Shown one piece after another: positions 27,567 to 35,364 of a DNA stretch of 64,000 nt. How positions within the stretch are numbered: the stretch's first letter is position 1; every line of letters begins with the position of its first letter. The position numbers and the translations under genes are program-made. The notes beneath the pieces are model-generated. The model was not told the DNA's origin, did not search any database, and was given only the letters and a program-made list of their open reading frames with translations. Source of the DNA: Bradyrhizobium sp. (GTDB lineage: Bacteria; Pseudomonadota; Alphaproteobacteria; Rhizobiales; Xanthobacteraceae); the NCBI RefSeq assembly GCF_016213215.1, contig NZ_JACRAW010000056.1, positions 27,846-91,845 on the forward strand, given 5' to 3'.

Positions 27567-28847
27567 TCAGGCCGGTTCGCCGGTCAGGATCAGCGAGGCG
27601 TTCTGCCCGCCAAAGCCGAACGAGTTCGACATCACCGCCGTGACGCGCGCGTCGCGCGCTTTGTTGGGCACGACATCGAAGGGGATCGCCGGATCCGGGA
27701 CATCGTAGTTGATCGTGGGCGGGATGCGCTGATGCTCGAGCGTCAGCACCGAGAATACCGCTTCCACCGCGCCGGCGGCCGAGAGGGTGTGGCCCACCAT
27801 CGACTTGTTCGAGGATACCGGGATCTTGCCGGCCAGTTCGCCGAACACGCTCGAGATGCCGAGGTATTCCATCCTGTCGTTTTCCGGCGTGCCGGTGCCG
27901 TGCGCGTTGATGTAGTCGATCTGCTCCGGTGCCATCCCGGCGTCGGCCAGCGCGTTGCGCACGCATCCGATGATCGGCTTGCCGTCGGGGCTGGAGCGGG
28001 TGCGGTGGAAGGAATCGGCAAGCTCGCCGCAGCCGGCAAGCACGCCGAGGATCCTGGCGCCGCGGGCCATCGCGGCCTCGTAGCTCTCCAGCACCAGCGC
28101 GCCGGCGCCTTCGGCCATCACGAAGCCGTCGCGGTTCTTGGAGAAGGGTTTTACGGAAGTCTGCGGTGGGTCGTTGTGGGTCGACAGCGCCGACAGCAGC
28201 GAGAAGCGAACCAGGGCCTCTGGATTGACCGAACCGTCGGTCGCCACGCACAGCGCAGCATCAGCTTCGCCGCGCCGGATCGCCTCGACACCGAGCTGGA
28301 TGGCGGTCGCGCCGGACGCGCAGGCGGTCGACAGCGAAATCGGCGATCCCTTGGTGCCGAACTTGTCGGCAAGCGCGTTCGCCACCGAGCCGAACAGGAA
28401 GCGGTGGTGATACGGGGTGAACCTCCCGCCGCCGCTGACCCGCAACAGTGCATCGTAGTTGATGTCGCCGTCGCCGGCGGCCGCGCGACCCAGTTCCTCG
28501 CGCTGCGGCCACTCGACCTCGACCGGCGCCACAGCAAGAAATAGCGGCCCCGGGAAATCGCCCCTGGCGCCGATGCCGGCCTGGGCCACGGCTTCCTCGG
28601 CGGCCATATCGCCGAGCCGTTCGGAAAGATCTGTCGAGGAGAAAGGCTCGATCGGAACGAAATCGACCGTTCCGGCCATCGTGGTCTTCAGGCCCACGGT
28701 CGGAAAGCGCGTGATGGTGCGGATGCCGGATTCGCCGGCGGTGAGCTTTGCCCAGTTCTCCGTCTTGCCCGCGCCAAGGGACGTCACGACGCCCATGCCG
28801 GTGACGACGACGATCGGCCTTCCGAAGTTATCGCGTGGTGCAGCCAT
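27567..28847 (-). CDS. fabF1XL: beta-ketoacyl-ACP synthase, FabF1XL-type (catalytically complete)
   Basis: 426-residue condensing enzyme with a full triad: Cys in SLSTACASGATAIQLG (about 175), His in INAHGTGTPENDRMEY and His in SNKSMVGHTLSAAGAVEAV. It elongates acyl chains bound to the special carrier AcpXL. It is longer than housekeeping FabF at the N-terminus (MAAPRDNFGRPIVVVTGMG). It pairs with the next gene upstream, a synthase homologue without the Cys, in the manner of a ketosynthase/chain-length-factor couple. Confidence 0.92.
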   Translation of the reverse strand: MAAPRDNFGRPIVVVTGMGVVTSLGAGKTENWAKLTAGESGIRTITRFPTVGLKTTMAGTVDFVPIEPFSSTDLSERLGDMAAEEAVAQAGIGARGDFPGPLFLAVAPVEVEWPQREELGRAAAGDGDINYDALLRVSGGGRFTPYHHRFLFGSVANALADKFGTKGSPISLSTACASGATAIQLGVEAIRRGEADAALCVATDGSVNPEALVRFSLLSALSTHNDPPQTSVKPFSKNRDGFVMAEGAGALVLESYEAAMARGARILGVLAGCGELADSFHRTRSSPDGKPIIGCVRNALADAGMAPEQIDYINAHGTGTPENDRMEYLGISSVFGELAGKIPVSSNKSMVGHTLSAAGAVEAVFSVLTLEHQRIPPTINYDVPDPAIPFDVVPNKARDARVTAVMSNSFGFGGQNASLILTGEPA

Positions 28848-28864
28848 CTTTCCCCCGCTCGCAA

Positions 28865-30073
28865 CTACCTGACCGCCTCGACCAGGGCCATGCCCTCGCC
28901 GCGCCAGTGCCCGACACCGACCACTACAATCTGGGTTGGGGGCTTGCGCATTTCAATCTCGACGCCCGCGGAATCGTTCGGCGGAAACAGGGCGCCGCGG
29001 GACAGCGACAGCGCCGCCAGGCCGATTCCCAGCGGAAACTGCGCTTCCATAGTATGTCCGAACATCGTGCCGGTGGCACGCACGGGATAATCCGGATGCT
29101 CGCCCAGGAAAGCCCGTTCCTCGGAGGTGGCCGGTTCTGCACCGGTCGCCCCGGTGATGATCGCCCCATTGCCCTCGAGCTTGCCAAGCTTTGACCACAG
29201 CTTTTCGAGCGTTGCGGTCGTCTCGCCCGGCTGCTTGCGGCGTGCAAGGTCGGCGACGACGGTGGTGAGGCGGGCGAAAGGCTTGGCGCCGCGCGCCAGC
29301 GCATGCGCCTTGGATTCGATCACCAGGAAGGCGCCGGCCGAGCCGAGCGCAAAACCCGGATGCTGCTTGCGCGCCCACACCGGCGCGAACTTGTCCTTGA
29401 GGTTGAAATCGCCGAACTCGTAGAGGACCAGCAGGTCCTTGCGCTCGCCGTTCTGCGATCCGCCGATCAATGCGATGTCGCTTTGGCCGGAGGCGATGCG
29501 CGCCAGCGCGATGCGCATGGCGTCGGCGCCCGCGACTTCCTCGCCCATGAAGGTGCGCGAGGATCCGGTGACGCCGTGGACGATGGCGATGTTGCCGGCG
29601 AGCAGGTTGGAGAGCTGGGCCAGGAACAGCGTCGGGCGCAAATCGCTCATCAGCCGTTCGTTGAGGAAGCCGGGCGCGGAATTGCCCTTCGCTTCCGCCG
29701 TCAGGATGTTGGAATCGACCGCAAGGTCGCGCTCGCCGCCGCCGGCGGCGACGATCATGTCCATGCGGCCGAGGACTTCCTTGTTGCCCTTCAGCCCGGC
29801 GGAATCGAGCGCGAGCCCGGCGGCATAGGTGCCGATACGTTGCCAGGCTTCCATCTGGCGCTGGTCGCCCTTCTTCGGGATCTGCGCGTCGAGATTCACC
29901 GGCGCAAAGGGATGGACGATGAAGGGCGCGAACGTCTTCTCGTCGACATTGATGCGACGCTCGTTGAGCGCGTTCCAGTTGGAATCGAGCCCTTCGCCGA
30001 GCGAAGTGGCAAGACCAATGCCGGTGATCCAGACTTCCGTCGATCCCGGCTTCGAAGTGGTCGTTTCAGTCAT
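28865..30073 (-). CDS. fabF2XL: FabF2XL-type ketosynthase homologue lacking the catalytic Cys
   Basis: 402 residues of thiolase fold (VWITGIGLATSLGEGLDSNW at the start). Where active enzymes have TACASG, this reads HGVTGSSRTFMGEEVAGADA, so the nucleophile is Ser or absent. The first His motif (NAHGT) is replaced by ITGATGAEPATS, while the second is kept as MFGHTMEAQFPLG. This pattern resembles chain-length factors, inactive partners of ketosynthases. Inferred role: heterodimer with FabF1XL to set the VLCFA chain length. Its start overlaps the fabZXL stop (ATGA). Confidence 0.85.
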   Translation of the reverse strand: MTETTTSKPGSTEVWITGIGLATSLGEGLDSNWNALNERRINVDEKTFAPFIVHPFAPVNLDAQIPKKGDQRQMEAWQRIGTYAAGLALDSAGLKGNKEVLGRMDMIVAAGGGERDLAVDSNILTAEAKGNSAPGFLNERLMSDLRPTLFLAQLSNLLAGNIAIVHGVTGSSRTFMGEEVAGADAMRIALARIASGQSDIALIGGSQNGERKDLLVLYEFGDFNLKDKFAPVWARKQHPGFALGSAGAFLVIESKAHALARGAKPFARLTTVVADLARRKQPGETTATLEKLWSKLGKLEGNGAIITGATGAEPATSEERAFLGEHPDYPVRATGTMFGHTMEAQFPLGIGLAALSLSRGALFPPNDSAGVEIEMRKPPTQIVVVGVGHWRGEGMALVEAVR

Positions 30074-30540
30074 GGCACAATCGTCTGTTGCGGAAAGCCG
30101 ATGCGCTTGGCGACGGCATCCATATGTCCGCGCATATCCGGATTGGGGAAGGGGATATGGCTGAAGGTGATCGTGGCATTGCTCCTGAGCTTGCCGTCGA
30201 CCCTGATTCTCGCCTCGGTGATGGCGAAGCCCGACCCCTCGTGGAGAATGTTGGCCTCGATCATCAGTCGTTCGCCGGGGCTGACGAAGCCGCGCATCTT
30301 GGCCTCCTTGACCGCGGCCAGAAACGGCATGCGCTCGAAGTTGAGGAGGGCGAGCAGAAGCCAGCCCGAGGTCTGCGCCATCGCTTCGATGAGGAGCACG
30401 CCGGGCATGATGGGATGGCCGGGAAAGTGTCCCTCGAAGATGGTGCTCTCTTTGGGAACCAGTGCCTCGACCGTGATCGTCTTCGCGTCGATGTCGAGCT
30501 CGACGATCCGATCGATCAGCTGGAAGTATTCGAGTTGCAT
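30070..30540 (-). CDS. fabZXL: 3-hydroxyacyl-ACP dehydratase, FabZXL-type
   Basis: 156-residue hot-dog-fold dehydratase. Catalytic region FEGHFPGHPIMPGVLLIEAMAQTSG carries the His and the Glu of FabZ. The protein is slightly longer than housekeeping FabZ because of a C-terminal extension (HMDAVAKRIGFPQQTIVP). It dehydrates 3-hydroxyacyl-AcpXL in VLCFA elongation. It lies nine bases downstream of acpXL and overlaps the next gene by four bases, so the cluster is translationally coupled. Confidence 0.92.
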   Translation of the reverse strand: MQLEYFQLIDRIVELDIDAKTITVEALVPKESTIFEGHFPGHPIMPGVLLIEAMAQTSGWLLLALLNFERMPFLAAVKEAKMRGFVSPGERLMIEANILHEGSGFAITEARIRVDGKLRSNATITFSHIPFPNPDMRGHMDAVAKRIGFPQQTIVP

Positions 30541-30549
30541 GACGGGCGA

Positions 30550-30840
30550 TCAGGCGCCCGTGCTCTTGGCCGCGACCAGTTCGTCGATTCGGGCACAGAG
30601 GTTCTTCAGCACGAAGTACTGCTCCGTGGTCGCCTTGCCGTCATTGACTTCCTGGGTCCATTTTTCCAGCGGCAGCTTGATCCCGAACTGCTTGTCGATC
30701 GCAAACGCGATATCCAGGAAATCGAGGCTGTCGATGCCCAGATCGTCAATGGCATGGCTTTCCGGCGTGATCGTGTCGCGCGGAATGTCGCAGGTTTCAG
30801 CGATGATCGTGGCGACCTGATCGAATGTAGAGGACATCAC
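30550..30840 (-). CDS. acpXL: acyl carrier protein AcpXL
   Basis: 96-residue acyl carrier protein dedicated to the VLCFA of lipid A. The phosphopantetheine Ser lies in [18 protein letters not shown] (DSL motif, about residue 38). The family-specific extended C-terminus ([28 protein letters not shown]) separates AcpXL from housekeeping AcpP. First gene of the minus-strand operon acpXL-fabZXL-fabF2XL-fabF1XL-lpxXL. Confidence 0.95.
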   Translation of the reverse strand: MMSSTFDQVATIIAETCDIPRDTITPESHAIDDLGIDSLDFLDIAFAIDKQFGIKLPLEKWTQEVNDGKATTEQYFVLKNLCARIDELVAAKSTGA

Positions 30841-30996
30841 TAAGCCTTTGATATATTGCGGGTATTTATCGGAATGGCACGGCGGGCGGGCATCGCGCCC
30901 CGCTAAGATGCCCCAATTCCCTGTGGCCGAAGTCGAGTGCCCGTATATCGGAGCGCCGCCGTTAGTTCAATGGAGCCGGACCGACCCGTTTTGGGC

Positions 30997-31377
30997 TCAG
31001 CGGGAGAGATCCGCGCGATCCGGACCGGCTGGCAGATAGGGGCTGGGCATCCGCGCGCAATCGCGTCCGCCGGTCAGGACGCAGTCCTGGGTCCGGCGCA
31101 GGTCGGTGATGCTCATGGCAAGCCAGATGCCGACTGCGGTGAGGGCGATCGTGAAGGCGAATGCCGCGATATTGGCGAGCATGCGATGCCGGAAATCGTC
31201 CGGCTCGCCCCGGGGCCGCTCATAGCGCGACAGGTCGAGCGGTTCCGGGCCCGAATCGGCGTGCAACGGCTGGACTGTCCCGGCGCCCCGCTGGCTGGTG
31301 ATGCGGGCGGATGTCCGCGGCCTGAACTGGAGCACCTGGTGCTCGTCGTCAGTTGCCGAGGGCTGCTGGGTTTTCAT
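30997..31377 (-). CDS. hypothetical single-span membrane protein
   Basis: 126 residues from ATG 31377 (MKTQQPSATDDEHQVLQFRPR). A long polar, probably disordered N-terminus (1-75) with RPRTSARIT is followed by one transmembrane helix (IAAFAFTIALTAVGIWLAM) and a Cys-containing short tail (CVLTGGRDCARM). No family known to me. The composition looks coding, and the layout (disordered cytoplasmic part, one helix, short periplasmic part) is common in Bradyrhizobium conserved hypotheticals. Confidence 0.6.
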   Translation of the reverse strand: MKTQQPSATDDEHQVLQFRPRTSARITSQRGAGTVQPLHADSGPEPLDLSRYERPRGEPDDFRHRMLANIAAFAFTIALTAVGIWLAMSITDLRRTQDCVLTGGRDCARMPSPYLPAGPDRADLSR

Positions 31378-31503
31378 CTGCCGTAACCAGCTTCGAAGCT
31401 TTCTTGTTGCTCGTTTAGCACACGCGCGGGGCGCCTTACATGAAATCTTCAAATGTTTGCACGACAGGATTCGTCGACGCCGAAGGTGTGATGGAACCTG
31501 CCG

Positions 31504-32046
31504 TCAGCTCGGCTGCCTGTCCTTCGTCGAAACCTCGGTGCCGGGCTGGTCGGCATCGTCCTTGCCACCGAGGGCGCGGTGCAGCCAGCGTTCGATGCGA
31601 AGGCCGACGATGAGAAGCAGGAAGGCCAGCGCCAGCCCCGTGCCGACGATGCGCCATTCTCCGACGCCGCAGACGATCCCGATGCAGGCGGCGAAGAATG
31701 CGCAGGCCGCGCTGGTCAAGCCGTGGACGCGGAAGCGATCCCGTTCGCGCACGATCACGCCGGCGCCGATGAAACCAATGCCGGTGAGAATGCCCTGGAT
31801 GACGCGGCTCGCCGCATCCGAGATGTGGGTCGGATCGCCGTATTGCACCGCGATCAGCACGACCACCGCCGTCGACAGACTGACGAGCCCGAGCGTCTTC
31901 AGGCCGATTGGCCTGTTCTGCAGGTCGCGGTTGAGGCCGATCGCGGCGCCCGCCAGCGTCGCAACGGAAAGGCGCAACAGGATCTCGAGCCAATCCAGCA
32001 AGTCGGATATCCCCGAAACACGCGGTGTCCAGCAACGATAGGCCAA
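31504..32046 (-). CDS. MgtC/SapB-family membrane protein
   Basis: 180 residues, about five helices. The family signature is EILLRLSVATLAGAAIGLNRDLQNRPIGLKTLGLVSLSTAVVV and GILTGIGFIGAGVIVRERDRFRVHGLTSAACAFFAACIGI. MgtC homologues affect Mg2+ limitation, membrane potential and, in pathogens, intracellular survival by inhibiting ATP synthase. The C-terminal regulatory domain is short here (SapB-like). Standing alone; start uncertain by a few codons. Confidence 0.88.
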   Translation of the reverse strand: MAYRCWTPRVSGISDLLDWLEILLRLSVATLAGAAIGLNRDLQNRPIGLKTLGLVSLSTAVVVLIAVQYGDPTHISDAASRVIQGILTGIGFIGAGVIVRERDRFRVHGLTSAACAFFAACIGIVCGVGEWRIVGTGLALAFLLLIVGLRIERWLHRALGGKDDADQPGTEVSTKDRQPS

Positions 32047-32095
32047 TGCCGGCGAGCGTCAATCGGCGACAACCGGTTCCGCCTTGGAGCTCGAC

Positions 32096-32668
32096 CTATT
32101 TCGGCACGCGGCCCATCAGGTAGAATTCATCGTTCGGCCGCATGCCGGTGAAGTTCGCCATCCGGTTCGACGACGCAAAGAAGGCGCAGATCGCCGCGAT
32201 GTCCCAGATGTCATCGTCGCTGAAGCCGTGGGCGGCGAGGGCGGCAAAATCGTCTTCGGATACCTTGTAAGCCTCCTGGCTGACCTTGAGCGCGAAATCC
32301 AGCATTGACCGCTGGCGCGGCGTGATGTCGGCCTTGCGGTAGTTCACCGCCACCTGGTCCGCGATCAGCGGATTCTTGGCCCGGATGCGCAGGATCGCGC
32401 CATGCGCGATCACGCAATACTGGCACTGGTTGGCGGCGGACGTCGCCACCACGATCATTTCGCGCTCGGCCTTGCTGAGCCCCGAGTCCTTCTCCATCAG
32501 CGCGTCGTGCATGGCGAAGAAGGCGCGGAATTCGTCCGGGCGGTAGGCCAGCGTCACGAACACGTTCGGCACGAAGCCACTCTTTTCCTGCACCGCAAGC
32601 AGCCGGGTGCGGATGTCTTCGGGCAATTGGTCGATGGGTGGTGTGGCGAAGCGTTTCGGTTGGGGCAT
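32096..32668 (-). CDS. AhpD-like / carboxymuconolactone decarboxylase-family peroxidase-related protein
   Basis: 190 residues, all-helical CMD fold. The redox motif is in SAANQCQYCVIAHGAILRI (CxxC plus downstream His, the AhpD-type ExxxxCxxCxxxH layout), with DITPRQRSMLDFALKVSQEAYKVSEDD and the C-terminal FASSNRMANFTGMRPNDEFY typical of the uncharacterised peroxidase-related group. It probably works as a thiol-dependent peroxide reductase component. No partner reductase adjacent. Confidence 0.88.
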   Translation of the reverse strand: MPQPKRFATPPIDQLPEDIRTRLLAVQEKSGFVPNVFVTLAYRPDEFRAFFAMHDALMEKDSGLSKAEREMIVVATSAANQCQYCVIAHGAILRIRAKNPLIADQVAVNYRKADITPRQRSMLDFALKVSQEAYKVSEDDFAALAAHGFSDDDIWDIAAICAFFASSNRMANFTGMRPNDEFYLMGRVPK

Positions 32669-32775
32669 CTGCGGAATTCCGGATCAGGCAGTGGGGGAAT
32701 GCGGGAAGCATAAGCCAGCGCAGCCGGCGGAGCAAAGCGGCGTCGGGGCGCTTGCTCTTGTGCATCTGGGTAACC

Positions 32776-32840
32776 ATGCTTAGCATACTTATGCTTGCCA
32801 ACTATGTTGTCAAGCATTATAAGATAGCGATGCTAAGCAT
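32776..32840 (+). promoter_or_regulatory. promoter of the P63C gene bracketed by nested inverted repeats
   Basis: ATGCTTAGCAT (32776-32786) and its exact reverse complement ATGCTAAGCAT (32830-32840) flank a smaller pair, ATGCTTG (32791-32797) and CAAGCAT (32811-32817). Between them lies a near-consensus promoter, TTGCCA (32795-32800), 17 bases, TATAAG (32818-32823). The outer right repeat would cover the transcription start. The layout suggests an operator for a repressor, perhaps cooperative. Confidence 0.55.
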
Positions 32841-32849
32841 GGAGCGAAA

Positions 32850-33890
32850 ATGAGCAAAGAGAGTGCTGGACGAAAGGGCGGCAATCGCCGCGCGGAAATA
32901 TTGCCTCCCTCACGCCGTTCTGAGATCGCGCGTGAAGCCGCAATGAAGCGGTGGAGTGATGAAGGCAAGGCCGTGCCACTGTTCGCAAAGTATGGCGCGA
33001 TTGATCGTCCACTCCGCATCGGGGAAATCGAAATTCCATGTTACGTGCTTGCGGACGGGACGCGTGTTTTAGCTCAGCGCGGACTTCAATCCGGCATCGG
33101 CCTATCCCAAGGCGGCGGAAAAACCGGCGCGCGCCGAATTGCCGAATTGATGGCCGGGCTGGCAGAAAAAGATATAGATGTCAGGGGGTTAATCGCGCGC
33201 GCGAATTCGCCAATTCGCTTCATTCCGCCGCATGGCGGCAACCCCGCCGACGGGTACGAGGCGACGATCCTTCCGGACATTTGCGCGGTCTTGATCGACG
33301 CCGGACAGAAAGGGGTTCTAGGGAAAGCTAGGACGCACCTAGCTGTACGCGCTGCTCAGTTGCAACACGGGTTTGCAACTGTCGGCATTATTGCGCTGGT
33401 CGATGAAGCGACGGGATACCAGGATTTTCGGCAACGCGACGCGCTCGCGAAAATCTTGGAAAGGTTTGTCGCGAAAGAATTGCGTCCGTGGGTCCGGACC
33501 TTTCCGTCTGATTTTTACAAACAGATCTATCGGCTCAACAATTGGCCCTATAGCGAGAATGCTGGTCGGCCCGGAGTCATTGGTCATTGGACTAACAACA
33601 TCGTCTATAAGCGACTTGCACCGGGTGTGTGGGAGGAATTGAAGCGGCTCACGCCGCGCCTTCCCGGCGGCGATTACAAAAACAAGCTATTCCAAAGACT
33701 GACCGAAGACATAGGCCACCCAAAACTCAGAGAGCACTTGGCGGCGGTTCTCATGCTGATGAAATATTCGCCGGACTGGCATGTATTCATGGACAGACTC
33801 GATAAGGAGTTTCCGCAGTGGGGCAGCAACTACATGCTTCCCTTCCCGGATGACTACAAGCCGCCCGAAACAGGTGAGGCCGCCAACTGA
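32850..33890 (+). CDS. P63C domain-containing protein
   Basis: 346 residues. The C-terminal half matches the P63C family as I know it: IALVDEATGYQDFRQRDALAKILERFVAKELRPWVRTFPSDFYKQIYRLNNWPY, then RPGVIGHWTNNIVYKRLAPGVWEELKRLTPR. The N-terminal part (1-50) is basic and low complexity (RKGGNRRAEILPPSRRSEIAREAAMKRW), and the middle contains SQGGGKTGARRIAELM. P63C proteins are scattered on phage-like and accessory elements; the role is unknown, probably nucleic-acid related. Base composition is less GC-rich than the flanking genes, supporting acquisition. Confidence 0.85.
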   Translation: MSKESAGRKGGNRRAEILPPSRRSEIAREAAMKRWSDEGKAVPLFAKYGAIDRPLRIGEIEIPCYVLADGTRVLAQRGLQSGIGLSQGGGKTGARRIAELMAGLAEKDIDVRGLIARANSPIRFIPPHGGNPADGYEATILPDICAVLIDAGQKGVLGKARTHLAVRAAQLQHGFATVGIIALVDEATGYQDFRQRDALAKILERFVAKELRPWVRTFPSDFYKQIYRLNNWPYSENAGRPGVIGHWTNNIVYKRLAPGVWEELKRLTPRLPGGDYKNKLFQRLTEDIGHPKLREHLAAVLMLMKYSPDWHVFMDRLDKEFPQWGSNYMLPFPDDYKPPETGEAAN

Positions 33891-33899
33891 GGCGGCCTC
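33876..33899. terminator. GAGGCCGCC...GGCGGCCTC hairpin over the P63C stop codon
   Basis: A 9 bp perfect stem with the loop AACTGA contains the stop. No clean T-run follows directly (TCTAAAAAG, then a T-rich stretch at 33910-33922), so function as a terminator is uncertain. It sits between convergent genes. Confidence 0.4.
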
Positions 33900-33915
33900 T
33901 AAAAAGCTGCTTACT

Positions 33916-34104
33916 TTATTTTTTGGCTGAGCGGTTAGGTAGACACGTCCAGCTCATTTGCACGGCTGGTTGCCCATGCCAGCTTTCCTTCTTCTCAAGC
34001 ATAGCGCCCGCTGCTTCACAGACCTCGACTTTGGCAAAATTTGGAATTACGGCGGTCGAACCAACGGTTGCGCCACTCGCAAATATCACAAGTAAAGTCC
34101 ACAT
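33916..34104 (-). CDS. small secreted or membrane-anchored protein, unknown
   Basis: 62 residues; ATG at 34104 preceded by a good AGGAG ribosome site eight bases upstream. The hydrophobic N-terminus (MWTLLVIFASGATVGSTAV) is followed by FAKVEVCEAAGAMLEKKESW and ending WTCLPNRSAKK, with two cysteines that could bridge. The general pattern (MW-L-hydrophobic start, CEAA, terminal Cys) recalls small exported Bradyrhizobium proteins. Convergent with the P63C gene. Confidence 0.6.
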   Translation of the reverse strand: MWTLLVIFASGATVGSTAVIPNFAKVEVCEAAGAMLEKKESWHGQPAVQMSWTCLPNRSAKK

Positions 34105-34484
34105 TCGAAATGCTCCTTATCGCCGTCCTCCAAGCGTCATTATTGACGCCGGGGATCATGGTATCTGGCGAACCGATGGTTGCAAGTGCTGCACCTATGA
34201 ACGATCAGTTGCGAAACGTCGGATAGAGCCTAGGGGCCCTCTCAAAATAGGCCACTGCTCATTTCAATTTAGGCCACGAGGGATGGAAACAGGCCAGTAC
34301 CGCACCTACGGTGGGAACAAATCGGCAACTTAGAACCTTTCCTGAACTCAGCAGATACGACCGAACGTCCGTTTCGTCGGCCGTCTACTGGTCTAGTCAG
34401 CTCTATCCTACGAATATTTATGAGTGCACGCCCCAGCCGAGAGGCCTCGACGTACTGGATAGCACCGCATGTGCCGACGCTCCT
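34105..34484. other. intergenic stretch with a possible IS21-like end remnant
   Basis: About 380 bases without a credible gene. At 34243-34280 two similar units, AAAATAGGCCACTG and ATTTAGGCCACGAG, stand 20 bases apart in the same orientation. Repeated AAATxGGCCAC units occur at ends of IS21-family elements in rhizobia, so this may be a solo terminal remnant. No transposase sequence is nearby. Confidence 0.35.
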
Positions 34485-35078
34485 GACCTGACGGGCAAAT
34501 CGCATCAAATTCTGTCAAGCCCCATCGTGGAAAATATTTCGCTTTTCCAGAATTCGGATTTGGCGTATAGGTCGTTCGTCCCGCCCGACACGAGGGGCGT
34601 ATCGCGATCGTCACGAAACGCGGGCTGGGATGCGGTGGACGCGGCGGCGTCGGCGCGAGGTGCGAGCCACAGGGCGGTTCTCGTGAGTGGTTAGCGGCGC
34701 GCAGGACGAACGACGCCATTGCGTACGGCAAAACCGTGTGGTCCTGGCTGCCGTTGCTGCAGTCAAGTTCCGCGGAGGCGAAGCTGCCCGACCGGGTTCA
34801 GCCTTCGCCGCCAATCTGCGGAGCGACGGTGACAAACAAGAATTCGTCGCCGGGGAGAGCGCGGCATAAGCCGTAAAGCCACTGCGCAGGGAAGGCCGGG
34901 TGTCGTCGGCTGTACCTGTATGCTCGTGTGCATTTTCTTCGCGCAATTCGCACACGAGACCGCGGGTGCAGCGGGCACCCGGTCTTCCCTGCGCCCTCTG
35001 TTCAATAAGAGGGCGAGAGGACAGCAAGACTCGGGCGCAAACGCGCCGCGAGAAGGTGCAATCGCGTCTGCTGTTACC
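34485..35078. repeat. long non-coding repetitive element of Bradyrhizobium type
   Basis: Contains in order TGACGGGCAAATC, TCTGTCAAGCCCC, GGGCGTATCGCGATCGTCAC, GCTGGGATGCGGTGGACGCG, GGCAAAACCGTGTGGTCCTGG, GAATTCGTCGCCGGGGAGAG, GCGCAGGGAAGGCCGGGTGT, CACCCGGTCTTCCCTGCGC and GCGCCGCGAGAAGGTGCAATC. I recognise this as a high-copy non-coding sequence in Bradyrhizobium genomes. The inverted GCGCAGGGAAG / CTTCCCTGCGC pair (34885-34895 with 34986-34996) shows internal structure. Frames crossing it are spurious. Boundaries are approximate. Confidence 0.65.
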
Positions 35079-35185
35079 CTCATGGTGAGGAGGCGCGCAG
35101 CGCCGTCTCGAACCATGAGGCCCTGCTGCTGCAGATCGGCCTCATCCTTCGAGACGCGGCGCAAGCGCCGCTCCTCAGGATGAGG
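35079..35185. repeat. CTCATGGTGAGGAG...CTCCTCAGGATGAGG palindromic repeat
   Basis: Two linked hairpin units containing CGCGCAGCGCCGTCTCGAACCATGAGG and CCTCATCCTTCGAGACGCGG. The same family is at 49876-49970. It follows the long element directly, as if repeats had accumulated here. Confidence 0.7.
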
Positions 35186-35194
35186 TTGGCAGCA

Positions 35195-35279
35195 TGATTG
35201 CGAGGAGCGTAAGCGACGAAGAATTCAGACTCTCTCGGCGGAGGCATTCTGGATTGCTTCGCTTCGCTCGCAATGACGG
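35195..35279. repeat. second copy of the ATTGCGAGGAGCG...CGCTCGCAATGACGG repeat
   Basis: Same family as 9743-9829, opposite overall orientation: ATTGCGAGGAGCGTAAGCGA at the left, CTGGATTGCTTCGCTTCGCT and CGCAATGACGG at the right. Confidence 0.75.
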
Positions 35280-35364
35280 TGTTGAAGCGGACGTGCCGTT
35301 CCTGCGCACTCGCTCGTGATGACATGCCGAGACTGGCAGATGACGTGCGAGCGCAGCGACGTCG

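Noticed and set aside
30955..30995. tRNA-like D-arm string GTTAGTTCAATGG
   Set aside because: No acceptor, anticodon or T-arm pairing can be drawn around it.
34611..35027. Several 60-140 codon frames in the repeat stack
   Set aside because: They lie wholly inside a recognised non-coding repetitive element and have no ribosome sites.
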